Shown here: piece after piece, positions 1 to 7,289 of the stretch
Numbering within the stretch: position 1 is the first letter of the stretch
Layout: each line of letters starts with the position of its first letter
DNA from: Henriciella sp.
Lineage (GTDB): Bacteria > Pseudomonadota > Alphaproteobacteria > Caulobacterales > Hyphomonadaceae
Assembly (NCBI GenBank): GCA_013214545.1
Contig: JABSQB010000034.1
Location: forward strand, 1-37,742
DNA: 37,742 bases
Direction of reading: 5' to 3'
Translations under genes and position numbers: made by a program
Notes under the pieces: model-generated
What the model was told of the DNA's origin: nothing
The model's input: only the letters and a program-made list of their open reading frames with translations
The model's database searches: none

Positions 1-398
1 CCGACATGACCGCGCAAATGCGTGAGGGGGGCACATTCTACCCGCTCTTCGGCCTGTTCCTGCTGGCCTTGCTCGGCGTGTTCTGGTTTGCGGTCCGGAT
101 GATGTTGTTCGCCGCGGCGACCGTTGGCCGCGGGGCGGTGCATGTGTTTCGAACCTGGGCCTGGACCAAGGGGTATGTGCTGCCTCTGTCAGTGGGCATG
201 GTCGTTTTGATCGCGGTGCCGGTGATCGCGCTTGGCTATGCCGCAAATGGGCTGACGGGCTTGCTGCCACCGCCGCAGAGCGGGGCTGTATCTGCAGTCA
301 TAGCCTGCCTGATCCAGGTCCCGGCAGCCTGGCTCGGGCACAGTTTTGCCGCCGCGGTTTATTCCCGGATCGCGCCTGCAGATTCAGGAACTGATTGA
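1..398 (+). CDS. Multi-pass membrane protein, 3' part (start outside window)
   Basis: The frame is open to the left edge, so the true start probably lies upstream; an ATG at position 6 is the first one visible. The 130 visible residues hold about three hydrophobic membrane segments (near residues 14-36, 57-77 and 93-115). The segment around residues 33-60, with an A-A-T-V core followed by W-x-x-T-K-G, resembles the A-M-T-I ... W-G-A-S-K-G segment of the next gene, so the two look like tandem paralogs. That pattern is common in alphaproteobacterial membrane proteins related to the membrane domain of glycerophosphodiester phosphodiesterases, but no catalytic motif is visible. It ends 48 bases before the next start and is probably cotranscribed with it. 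Function is unknown. Confidence 0.6.
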   Translation, partial: DMTAQMREGGTFYPLFGLFLLALLGVFWFAVRMMLFAAATVGRGAVHVFRTWAWTKGYVLPLSVGMVVLIAVPVIALGYAANGLTGLLPPPQSGAVSAVIACLIQVPAAWLGHSFAAAVYSRIAPADSGTD

Positions 399-446
399 CC
401 CAAGGACAAGGCTGAGCTCTTCTTGTTGCGATTCAGGGAGGGATCA

Positions 447-1406
447 ATGGCCAGACCATTCAGTTTTGACAATGCGGCATTCCATTTTGTGCGAACCGAC
501 GGTCCGCCAGGGTTTCTGCCGCGCTATCTCGCCGCCTATGGCCTTGGAGTAATCGTCATTGCCGTGCTCAGCTTCTTCATGCTGCAGCCGCTGTTTTCAG
601 CTTATGCGCAAATGTTCGCGATGATCGCTCAGGGCGCGTCCGAATCTCGGGTGCAGCGCGTGTTTGAGGAGGCCGTGATCGGCGATCTCGGCAGGCTGGG
701 CCTCGGCTATCTGCTGTTGATGCTGATCTATGCGGCGTTTTGGTCGATGATGGAGAGCGCTGTTTTGCGCCGTTATGTGCGGGAAGAAGGGTTGCGGATC
801 GGATGGGGCAATGATGAGTGGCGGATGCTGGCGGTTGGCCTGATCTGGATGGTGTCTTTCATCGTTGCATACCTGGCCTTCATTCTGGCCATGGTGGTTC
901 TGATCGCGCCGCTTGGCGCCGTCTCAGACGGTGGCGTGGCTTTGCTGGGCCTGTGGATGGTTGTTGTCGTCTTCGCCTTGCTGTTCGTCTGGCTCTTTTT
1001 CGCCGTCAAACTCAGCCCGGCAGGGGCAATGACTATTCGCGATCAAAAAGTGACGTTCTTCGGCGCGTGGGGAGCTTCCAAAGGGCGCTTCTGGCCGATG
1101 CTTGGTGCCTTCGTCGTGCTCGGGCTCATCCTCTATGTCGGCATCCTCATTCTGTACATGATCGGCGCGTTCACTGTGTTCGGAGCCATGTTCAGCGGCA
1201 TCGACATGAGTGTTGGGGACGTCGATCCAGATCAGGTCATGGCGGTGTTCACCAGCCCGGGGGTATTGATCCCCGTCGCCGTGCTCTACTTCGCGATGCT
1301 GCTCTATCAGGGCTTCTGGCAGTATGCCTGGGCCGGGGTTCCAGCGTTGGTGGCGACATCAGACCCGCGGACAGGCGGCATGCATGACGCGGCTGAAACC
1401 TTCTGA
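447..1406 (+). CDS. Six-helix integral membrane protein, function unknown
   Basis: This 319-residue protein has about six long hydrophobic stretches and no recognisable enzyme motif. I chose ATG 447 because a GGGAGG ribosome-binding site sits four bases upstream; an upstream TTG at 423 in the same frame has no such support. The loop with A-M-T-I-R-D and W-G-A-S-K-G before a long hydrophobic hairpin is like the membrane domain found beside glycerophosphodiester phosphodiesterases (YciC-like proteins), which is only an inference. It is the second of two tandem related membrane genes. Its TGA stop abuts the stop of the convergent CoA transferase with no intergenic base, so a dedicated terminator cannot lie between them. 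Confidence 0.75.
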   Translation: MARPFSFDNAAFHFVRTDGPPGFLPRYLAAYGLGVIVIAVLSFFMLQPLFSAYAQMFAMIAQGASESRVQRVFEEAVIGDLGRLGLGYLLLMLIYAAFWSMMESAVLRRYVREEGLRIGWGNDEWRMLAVGLIWMVSFIVAYLAFILAMVVLIAPLGAVSDGGVALLGLWMVVVVFALLFVWLFFAVKLSPAGAMTIRDQKVTFFGAWGASKGRFWPMLGAFVVLGLILYVGILILYMIGAFTVFGAMFSGIDMSVGDVDPDQVMAVFTSPGVLIPVAVLYFAMLLYQGFWQYAWAGVPALVATSDPRTGGMHDAAETF

Positions 1407-2606
1407 TCAGCGAACAATCTCGCCGTCGAAGAGCGCATCAATCTTGGAGGCGTCATAGCCGAGGCCTGCAAGCACATCCCGCGAGTGCTGGCCCATTTGC
1501 GGGGAGGGACCTTTCGGGCCGTCGTCTGTTCCAGGAAAGCGGATCGGAGATCCAGGCGAGGCATAGCTGGAGCCGTCACCACTGGCACTCGGCACTTGCT
1601 GGATCGCGCCGGAAGCTTCGACTTGCGGGTCCTTGGCGACTTCAGCCAGCGTCTGCACCGGCGCCCAGGCAATCGACTCGTCATCTAAGCGTTTGGCAAT
1701 TTCAGCCTTTGTGAATTTGCCAAACTCTTCGTCCATCAGTGTCACCAGTTCGGCGGCATTGGCGCGGCGTGATTTGCCAGTCGTGTAGCGCTCATCCTCG
1801 ATCAGGTCAGCTCTGTCCATAACGCGGCAGAGCGGCGCCCAGTCGACATTTCCCTGACGCGAGACGATACAGATCCAGCTGCCATCCTTGGTCTTGAAGA
1901 AGTTCATCAGCGGCTGGATTTGCTCGTGCCGCGACTTGGTCGATCCGATGCGCCCGAAGAAAAGCTGGATGGCGAAATCTGAGCCCATGGCAAACAAAGC
2001 CGCGCGCAGCAGCGATGCCTCAACCAATTGTCCTTCACCGGTGCGCTGCGCCTTGACCAAGGCGGCGCAGATCCCGGCCGCCGCTGCCATACTGGTCGTA
2101 TGGTCGCCAAAAGCGGTGCGCAGCGCGAACGGATCCTGACCCTTTGGTACGGTCAGATGCCCCACGCCGGCGCGTGACCAGAACGATGCCACGTCAAAGC
2201 CAGGCTTATCCGCGTCAGGGCCCTCCAGCCCGTAGCCCGTGAGTGTGCAATAAACCAGCTTGGGATTGAGCTTGATCATATTCGCGAAATCGAGCCCAGC
2301 GCGCTGCAGGCCGCCGGGGCGGACATTGGTCAGAAACACGTCGGCATCACTGGCCAGATCACGTAGCACGGCCTGGCCTTCTGGGGTGCTGGTATCGAGG
2401 ACGATGGATTTCTTGCCGCGATTGTCGAAATCAAACACCGGATTGTCCTGAAAATCGGTGCCAATGGTCGAGAAGAAATTGCGGATAGGATCGCCTTTGG
2501 GGGGCTCAATCTTGATCACCTCGGCGCCCCAGTCACTTAGGATTCCGCCAGCTCCGGGCGCGGCCATATAGGTTGCGTGTTCAATGACTTTGATCCCGTC
2601 CAGCAT
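1407..2606 (-). CDS. Class III CoA transferase (CaiB/BaiF family)
   Basis: Family III CoA transferases move CoA between acyl-CoA and a free carboxylic acid in the cytoplasm through an aspartyl-CoA thioester. The family signature is clear: an N-terminal L-D-G-I-K-V-I-E strand, then G-A-E-V-I-K-I-E-P-P, N-V-R-P-G, and an F-G-D-H motif whose Asp (about residue 168) is at the expected catalytic position. The length of about 400 residues is normal. I prefer the ATG at 2606 because GGGAA lies five bases upstream; the in-frame ATG at 2618 (four residues longer) has AAAAAGG directly against it with no spacing. The donor and acceptor cannot be read from sequence. Nearby NUDIX and crotonase genes also suggest acyl-CoA chemistry. 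Its stop abuts the convergent membrane-protein gene. Confidence 0.9.
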   Translation of the reverse strand: MLDGIKVIEHATYMAAPGAGGILSDWGAEVIKIEPPKGDPIRNFFSTIGTDFQDNPVFDFDNRGKKSIVLDTSTPEGQAVLRDLASDADVFLTNVRPGGLQRAGLDFANMIKLNPKLVYCTLTGYGLEGPDADKPGFDVASFWSRAGVGHLTVPKGQDPFALRTAFGDHTTSMAAAAGICAALVKAQRTGEGQLVEASLLRAALFAMGSDFAIQLFFGRIGSTKSRHEQIQPLMNFFKTKDGSWICIVSRQGNVDWAPLCRVMDRADLIEDERYTTGKSRRANAAELVTLMDEEFGKFTKAEIAKRLDDESIAWAPVQTLAEVAKDPQVEASGAIQQVPSASGDGSSYASPGSPIRFPGTDDGPKGPSPQMGQHSRDVLAGLGYDASKIDALFDGEIVR

Positions 2607-2679
2607 GCTGATTCCCATCCTTTTTGCGCCGCGGCGAAGCGGTTTTGGTAAACCGGGCGTTAACCCACACAGTTCATTT

Positions 2680-2695
2680 ATTCATAAATATGAAT
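2680..2695. promoter_or_regulatory. Inverted repeat upstream of the DUF2336 gene
   Basis: ATTCAT-AAAT-ATGAAT is a perfect inverted repeat with six-base arms in an AT-rich patch, 24 bases before the DUF2336 start and between two divergent genes. Its right arm runs into GAATC, which fits the GANTC recognition sequence of the alphaproteobacterial CcrM methylase. A TTAACC half-site resembling a CtrA half-site is at 2660-2665. Operator function is inference only. Confidence 0.3.
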
Positions 2696-2719
2696 CGGTG
2701 ACAGGGATTACCCCGCGAT

Positions 2720-3868
2720 ATGACTGTACAAAGCATGCGTCCAGAGCTCAGCGAGGCCGACATTATTCGGCTGATGAAGGGCGAGACTTCAGAAGAGCGC
2801 GCGACCGTGGCGCATCGGCTGTGTCGCCGCATTGCGGTGGACGTTCTCAGCGAAGAGGAACGCCAGTTCGCTGATGAGATTATCCAGATCCTCGCCAAGG
2901 ATACCGCGGAGCTTGTCCGGCGCACGCTCGCTGTCACACTGCGCAATTCTCCGAAACTGCCGCACAGCGTCGCCATCAACCTGGCGCAGGACGTGGAGTC
3001 TGTGGCGCTGCCGATCCTCGAACACTCGCCGGTCTTCTCTGATGAGGATCTGATTGAGCTGGTTCTGGCCGTGACCGCGTCCAAGCAAAGCGCGATCGCC
3101 GCGCGCGCCACGATTTCCGGGCCACTGGCTGAAGTGATCAGTGAGCATGCGGCCGAAAACGCCGTCGAGATTCTGGCTGGCAACATGGGTGCGGACATGA
3201 CCGATCGCGCCCTTGAACAGACGATCGAGCGCTTCCCGAGCAATGCGCAAATGCACGAGAATCTGGTGCTGCGCGATCACATCCCGGTTCATATCGCTGA
3301 GAAGATGGTGTCGCTGGTCTCAGGCCAGGTCTTTGACATGCTGATCAACCGGCACGAACTGCCGGCCCAGATGGCGATCGATCTCGCCGCTGGTGCCCGC
3401 GAGCGGGCGACCATTGATCTGGTCGAACAGGCGGGACGAACCAATGATCTGCCGCGCTTTGTTTCGCAGCTGAACCTGAACGGACGCCTCACGCACTCAC
3501 TGATCATGCGCGCCTTGTGCGTCGGGCATATGCCGTTTGTGGAACATTCCCTGGCCGAGCTGTCGGGCGTGCCGCATTCGCGGGCCTGGCTGATGATCCA
3601 TGATGCGGGGCCCTTGGGCCTGCAGGCGATCTTTGATCGCGCTGGTCTGCATCGCAAATTGCTACCCGCCTTCCGCGCAGCCGTGAAAGTCTTCCACGAG
3701 CTCGAACTGGACGGCGACCCGAATGATAAGGCCCGCTTCCGGATGCGCATGATTGAGCGCGTCCTGACCCAGTTCCAGGCCATCCCGAAAGATGATCTTG
3801 ATTATCTTCTGGAGAAACTCGACGCCTATGCCGAGCAAGCCAAGAAACGCGAAGAAAACGCCGCCTAA
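2720..3868 (+). CDS. DUF2336 domain-containing protein
   Basis: This 382-residue soluble, helix-rich protein has the look of the DUF2336 family, which is widespread in Alphaproteobacteria and has no firmly assigned biochemical role. The N-terminal half repeats short amphipathic helices with patterns such as R-x-x-L-A-x-x-L and S-x-x-L-P-x-x-V-A, like HEAT-type repeats; the C-terminal part (about residues 320-382) is a charged helix. No catalytic motif, signal peptide or membrane segment is seen. ATG 2720 was kept although its ribosome-binding site is weak (AGGGA, 12 bases away); ATG 2735 is the alternative. The stop TAA overlaps the stop of the convergent EAL-like gene by four bases. Confidence 0.8.
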   Translation: MTVQSMRPELSEADIIRLMKGETSEERATVAHRLCRRIAVDVLSEEERQFADEIIQILAKDTAELVRRTLAVTLRNSPKLPHSVAINLAQDVESVALPILEHSPVFSDEDLIELVLAVTASKQSAIAARATISGPLAEVISEHAAENAVEILAGNMGADMTDRALEQTIERFPSNAQMHENLVLRDHIPVHIAEKMVSLVSGQVFDMLINRHELPAQMAIDLAAGARERATIDLVEQAGRTNDLPRFVSQLNLNGRLTHSLIMRALCVGHMPFVEHSLAELSGVPHSRAWLMIHDAGPLGLQAIFDRAGLHRKLLPAFRAAVKVFHELELDGDPNDKARFRMRMIERVLTQFQAIPKDDLDYLLEKLDAYAEQAKKREENAA

Positions 3869-4554
3869 GCGTCCGTTTTCATTCGGAATCCATACTCGAC
3901 GCCAACCTCGTTGAGGAAGTCTGTATCGCGCCAGTAAGCGTTCTCGGCAATCACCAGCATGCCGCTGCACGCGGCGGCGTCGATCTGATCAAGCAGCTCC
4001 TCATCGCCCTCAATCTTGCGGGCATCGACGCGCATGCTGTCGAGCAGGACACGCAGCGAGTAGCAGAGCGGTGCCTGCCAAGAGCGAGACGCATTCAAAG
4101 ACACACGGAACCCGCAGCGGCGCAGGGCTTCAATGCCTTCCATCGCATTTTGGTTCGATGGTGTGGCCAGTGCCGCATCATCAACTTCGAGGCAAATCTC
4201 TTGCGGGCACAGACGGGTGCGCGACACCGCGGCATCACAGGCTATGGCCGTGTCCGCGTGGATCAGCGCTGACATCGGCATCGAAAGGATCACTGGGCGC
4301 TCCGTCGTGCGGAAATGCGCATCATGAGCGACGTCTTCGACGCGCTCAGCCATCCATTCAGCAGGTGAGGTGACCTCGCTGCGTTCTGCAGCGAGCGCCA
4401 CCCGGCCAAAGACCGCACGTTCTTCGAAACGCTTCTCGGCTTCAGCGAACAACAGAACCGCATCCCCGCTCTCCAGGTGCATAACCGGCAATAAGCGGTT
4501 GCGTGGCTGAACAGGCGTTTGGGCGGCGCGTTGGTGATCAGTGAACTGGTGCAT
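3865..4554 (-). CDS. Degenerate EAL-like domain protein
   Basis: This 229-residue protein can be laid on the EAL (c-di-GMP phosphodiesterase) fold: a leading L-P-V-M-H-L-E-S-G like the usual Q-P-I-x-x-L-x-T-G, then E-I-C-L-E-V-D-D like the E-I-T-E strand, a G-F-R-V-S-L strand, R-V-D-A-R-K-I like the K-I-D strand, and V-I-A-E-N like the A-E-G-V strand. The metal-binding D-D-F-G-T-G loop is replaced by N-A-S-R-S-W, and the final Q-G motif is missing. Catalysis is therefore unlikely; a binding or protein-interaction role is more plausible. ATG 4554 is chosen over TTG 4578 because GGAAG lies four bases upstream. It is convergent with DUF2336 and divergent from the NUDIX gene. Confidence 0.65.
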   Translation of the reverse strand: MHQFTDHQRAAQTPVQPRNRLLPVMHLESGDAVLLFAEAEKRFEERAVFGRVALAAERSEVTSPAEWMAERVEDVAHDAHFRTTERPVILSMPMSALIHADTAIACDAAVSRTRLCPQEICLEVDDAALATPSNQNAMEGIEALRRCGFRVSLNASRSWQAPLCYSLRVLLDSMRVDARKIEGDEELLDQIDAAACSGMLVIAENAYWRDTDFLNEVGVEYGFRMKTDA

Positions 4555-4666
4555 TCTGCTTCCGTGACGTTGGGACAAGCACCGTACCTACAGAAACATA
4601 GTTGAAATCACGCGCACGTTTGGGTTGTGATTTGGCTCAAATTTGATCGAATTTTTCGGAGTGAGA
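4555..4666. promoter_or_regulatory. Divergent promoter region with inverted repeats
   Basis: The 112 bases between two divergent starts are AT-richer than the flanks. They contain AAATCAC (4605-4611) and GTGATTT (4627-4633), a perfect inverted pair 15 bases apart, and AAATT ... AATTT (arms six bases apart) near 4640-4655. Both genes must be controlled from here. I cannot point to a convincing -35/-10 pair. Confidence 0.35.
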
Positions 4667-5479
4667 ATGACAGATCCAGCAACACCTCGCCTGTCCTCAA
4701 CCATTTTGTTGCTACGCGATGACCCCGCACTCCAGGTTTTGATGGTGAAGCGCCATTACGAGATCGACTTTGCGTCCGGAGCCTATGTGTTTCCAGGCGG
4801 GAAAGCGCATGATGAGGATGAAGATCCGGCCTGGGTCGACCTGTGCGATGGTGACTTCTCTGGTGCGGAGCAGGCTGCGCGTGTCGCGGCAATACGGGAA
4901 GCCTTCGAAGAGTCCGGGATCATTCTGGCGCGTCCGGCCTCATCTCGCGGTGCCGGTGCGGCTCTGGTTGGCCAGGATGTTGCCGAAGCGCTCGGGCCAA
5001 TGCGCGGTGCCATCGATCGGCGCGAAGCGAGCTTTCTGGAGCTGATCAAACAGCATGATCTTGTTCTCGCGCTCGATGCGCTGGTGCATTTCGGGCACTG
5101 GATCACGCCGACCATGATGCCGAAGCGGTTCGATACCCATTTCTATCTCGCCGCGACGCCAGCCGGGCAGGTGGCGGAGCAGGATGGACGCGAAACGACC
5201 GAGGCGGTTTGGGTCGGGCCACAACAGGCGCTCGATCAGGAAGCTGCCGGCAAAGCCACGATTATTTTTCCAACCCGGATGAATCTCGGAAAGCTTGCTG
5301 AAACGGCGACCACGGATGCGGCGCTGGCCCGATTTGCCAGCGAGCCAGTGGTCACCGTATTGCCTGTTGTTGGCAAGGACGATGATGGGGCGCCGTGTCT
5401 GCACATTCCCGAAGAAGCAGGGTATATACAGGTCACTGAGCCCCTCCAGCGGGTCGCCAATGTAGCGAAAAGCAAATGA
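4667..5479 (+). CDS. NUDIX hydrolase, NUDT19/CoA-pyrophosphatase-like
   Basis: NUDIX enzymes cleave nucleoside diphosphates linked to another group. This 270-residue protein has F-P-G-G at residues 42-45 and the catalytic helix R-E-A-F-E-E-S-G at 77-84. About 30 extra residues separate the G-G-K from the R-E-x-x-E-E half, as in the NUDT19/RP2 branch, several members of which hydrolyse CoA or acyl-CoA; the exact substrate is inferred. ATG 4667 has GGAG five bases upstream; the upstream TTG 4643 is less likely. The stop overlaps the start of the crotonase gene (ATGA), so the two are translationally coupled. This supports a role in acyl-CoA turnover. Confidence 0.88.
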   Translation: MTDPATPRLSSTILLLRDDPALQVLMVKRHYEIDFASGAYVFPGGKAHDEDEDPAWVDLCDGDFSGAEQAARVAAIREAFEESGIILARPASSRGAGAALVGQDVAEALGPMRGAIDRREASFLELIKQHDLVLALDALVHFGHWITPTMMPKRFDTHFYLAATPAGQVAEQDGRETTEAVWVGPQQALDQEAAGKATIIFPTRMNLGKLAETATTDAALARFASEPVVTVLPVVGKDDDGAPCLHIPEEAGYIQVTEPLQRVANVAKSK

Positions 5480-6276
5480 CCAAAACGTTCGGAGACTTTG
5501 TTCGCCTGACACAAGACGGGACTGTCGCGACGGTGACACTCGACCGCGGCGACGGGCGCAATGCGATGTCTCTGAAGGTCATGCAGGCCATGATCGACGC
5601 GGCGGCTTATCTCGCCAGCGAGACCAGTATCAATGTTGTGATTGTCACCGGTTCCGGGGCGTTCAGCGCAGGCGCCGATCTCAAGGATCCGGATCGCGCC
5701 GCCTTGAGAGATCGCACCCGGCTTGAGCAGCGCCAGTCCCTGAAGCTTGGCCCGGACATGTGCGGCGCCTGGGAAGCGCTGGAACAGATCACCATTGCTG
5801 CGATCGAGGGCTATTGTATTGGCGGCGGCGTGGCGCTCGCCATTGCCTGTGATCACCGGATTATCGCCGAAGACGCGCATATGCGGCTACCAGAAATCCC
5901 GCTCGGCATGAATATGAGCTGGCAGAGCAATCCGCGCACCGTTTCGCTGGTCGGGCCATCCCGCGCCAAACAGTTCACAATCCTGGGGGAGCCGTGTCCG
6001 GCCGGGCAGGCGCTTGATTGGGGGCTTGCGGACGAGGTGACTCAATCAGGCGAAGCGCTGAGTGCAGCGCAGGCGCTGGCGGCGCGATATGCCAAGGTTC
6101 CGCCCATTGCCCTGCGCATGACCAAACAGGCGATGAATGTCGCGGCAACGCCGCTCGGCTATGCGACGAGTTTCATGGACCGCGATCAGTTTGGTTACGC
6201 ATCGACCACAAGTGATCAGAGCGAAGCGATCCGCGCTTTCCTCGAAAAACGTGATCCAGAATTCAAGGGCGACTGA
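5476..6276 (+). CDS. Enoyl-CoA hydratase/isomerase family protein (crotonase)
   Basis: Crotonase-fold enzymes act on CoA thioesters in the cytoplasm. The oxyanion-hole segments are present: G-A-F-S-A-G-A-D-L at about 61-69 and I-G-G-G-V-A-L at 115-121. Of the two glutamates used by classical enoyl-CoA hydratase, the first (in G-G-G-C-E-L) is Ala120 here, while the second (P-E-I) is kept as Glu140. The reaction may therefore be isomerisation, or hydration of an atypical substrate, rather than standard beta-oxidation hydration. The 266-residue length is typical. The ATG overlaps the NUDIX stop, giving a two-gene unit. Its own stop abuts the stop of the convergent oxygenase gene within a TGATCA palindrome. 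Confidence 0.9.
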   Translation: MTKTFGDFVRLTQDGTVATVTLDRGDGRNAMSLKVMQAMIDAAAYLASETSINVVIVTGSGAFSAGADLKDPDRAALRDRTRLEQRQSLKLGPDMCGAWEALEQITIAAIEGYCIGGGVALAIACDHRIIAEDAHMRLPEIPLGMNMSWQSNPRTVSLVGPSRAKQFTILGEPCPAGQALDWGLADEVTQSGEALSAAQALAARYAKVPPIALRMTKQAMNVAATPLGYATSFMDRDQFGYASTTSDQSEAIRAFLEKRDPEFKGD

Positions 6277-7188
6277 TCAAGCCCAGAGCGGCTTCACGCA
6301 AGTCTCAATAGATGGATCCAGTTCGAACGTGATTGGCGTATGCGCAATCCCGCGATCGCGCGGCTGCATGGCTTTGTGCAGGCTCGCAAAAGCAGCCTTG
6401 CCGAGGGCGGCAGGCCCGATGCCGTTCTGCGCTTTCGGCGACAAGTTCAGGTTCTGTCGCAGGAACGCGTTTGTGTAGATCGCATTGGCGTTGACCAGGC
6501 TCGCCGTGGTCATGAACTCGCAAGACAGCGAAACGTTGACGCATTTGGCATTGCGCACGCGATGCGGCGAGAGCTGGGGCCAGGTCACGCCCATGCCCGG
6601 CGCGAGCTCAAACACGCGGGCCTTTTCGTCAAAGCTTGCTTGATAAGGAAGGTCTTCCTCGCGCGTAATGTGAACGAGGTGTTCGACATGTTCCGCTGGC
6701 GCAAATTCTTCTTCAGGCGGGTAGAGCCAGAGTCGCTTGCGACCGCGAACCTGGAACAAGGCGACCATGGGAATGTCGAGATGATAGCCGACTTCGACAT
6801 TTGGCGAAGAGATCAGCAGGTTCATTTCCCGCTTCATCGGTCGGCGCCCCGTGGCGGTTTCAAGACTGCCATAAAGCTCATCCGCGACGGGTTTCAGGTC
6901 TTCCAGTTCATGATTGGCGCATGGCAGGCTGAGCCAGATATGCCCGTGCTTCACCGCGTCCACGATATCCTTGCCGGACATGCGCGGCGCGCGGCCTTTC
7001 TGAGCCAGGGTGCCGCCCTGGTGGCGGCTTTCAAAGGTCCAGATATCCAGCGCAGAGCGTGGATAGAGATCCAGCAAATGCGCCAGACCGTCATCTGAGA
7101 ACAACTCAGAGTCTTCGAATTGGTGATCTGCTCTCAGGATTTCGTGCCCAAAAGCGTCTTTGGCATTGTCTGGCCAATACACAGTCAT
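6277..7188 (-). CDS. JmjC/cupin-like Fe(II) oxygenase family protein
   Basis: The central part reads Y-H-L-D-I-P followed by F-Q-V-R-G-R-K-R-L-W-L-Y-P-P, the pattern of cupin-8/JmjC-type proteins in which H-x-D binds Fe(II) and the following strand leads to a conserved G-x-K/R-x-W. The putative metal ligands are His136, Asp138 and His209 (in S-P-H-R-V). Relatives hydroxylate proteins or small molecules using 2-oxoglutarate; the substrate here is unknown. The 303-residue length assumes ATG 7188, which has GGGGGA four bases upstream; a GTG at 7221 in the same frame has no ribosome-binding site. It lies 101 bases downstream of parE on the same strand and could be read from the same transcript. 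Confidence 0.75.
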   Translation of the reverse strand: MTVYWPDNAKDAFGHEILRADHQFEDSELFSDDGLAHLLDLYPRSALDIWTFESRHQGGTLAQKGRAPRMSGKDIVDAVKHGHIWLSLPCANHELEDLKPVADELYGSLETATGRRPMKREMNLLISSPNVEVGYHLDIPMVALFQVRGRKRLWLYPPEEEFAPAEHVEHLVHITREEDLPYQASFDEKARVFELAPGMGVTWPQLSPHRVRNAKCVNVSLSCEFMTTASLVNANAIYTNAFLRQNLNLSPKAQNGIGPAALGKAAFASLHKAMQPRDRGIAHTPITFELDPSIETCVKPLWA

Positions 7189-7289
7189 GTCGTCCCCCGA
7201 CGCCGGTGAAGTTTCACTCACGTCGAGGATGCAAAATTGGGTCCAGTTTCGTGTTTCAGGCGAAAAATGCCGTTGGAAGCCCGCGTTGA

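Noticed and set aside
6340-7098. 252-codon plus-strand frame over the oxygenase gene
   Set aside because: It has no recognisable motif, while the minus-strand frame has the H-x-D...H pattern and a good ribosome-binding site.
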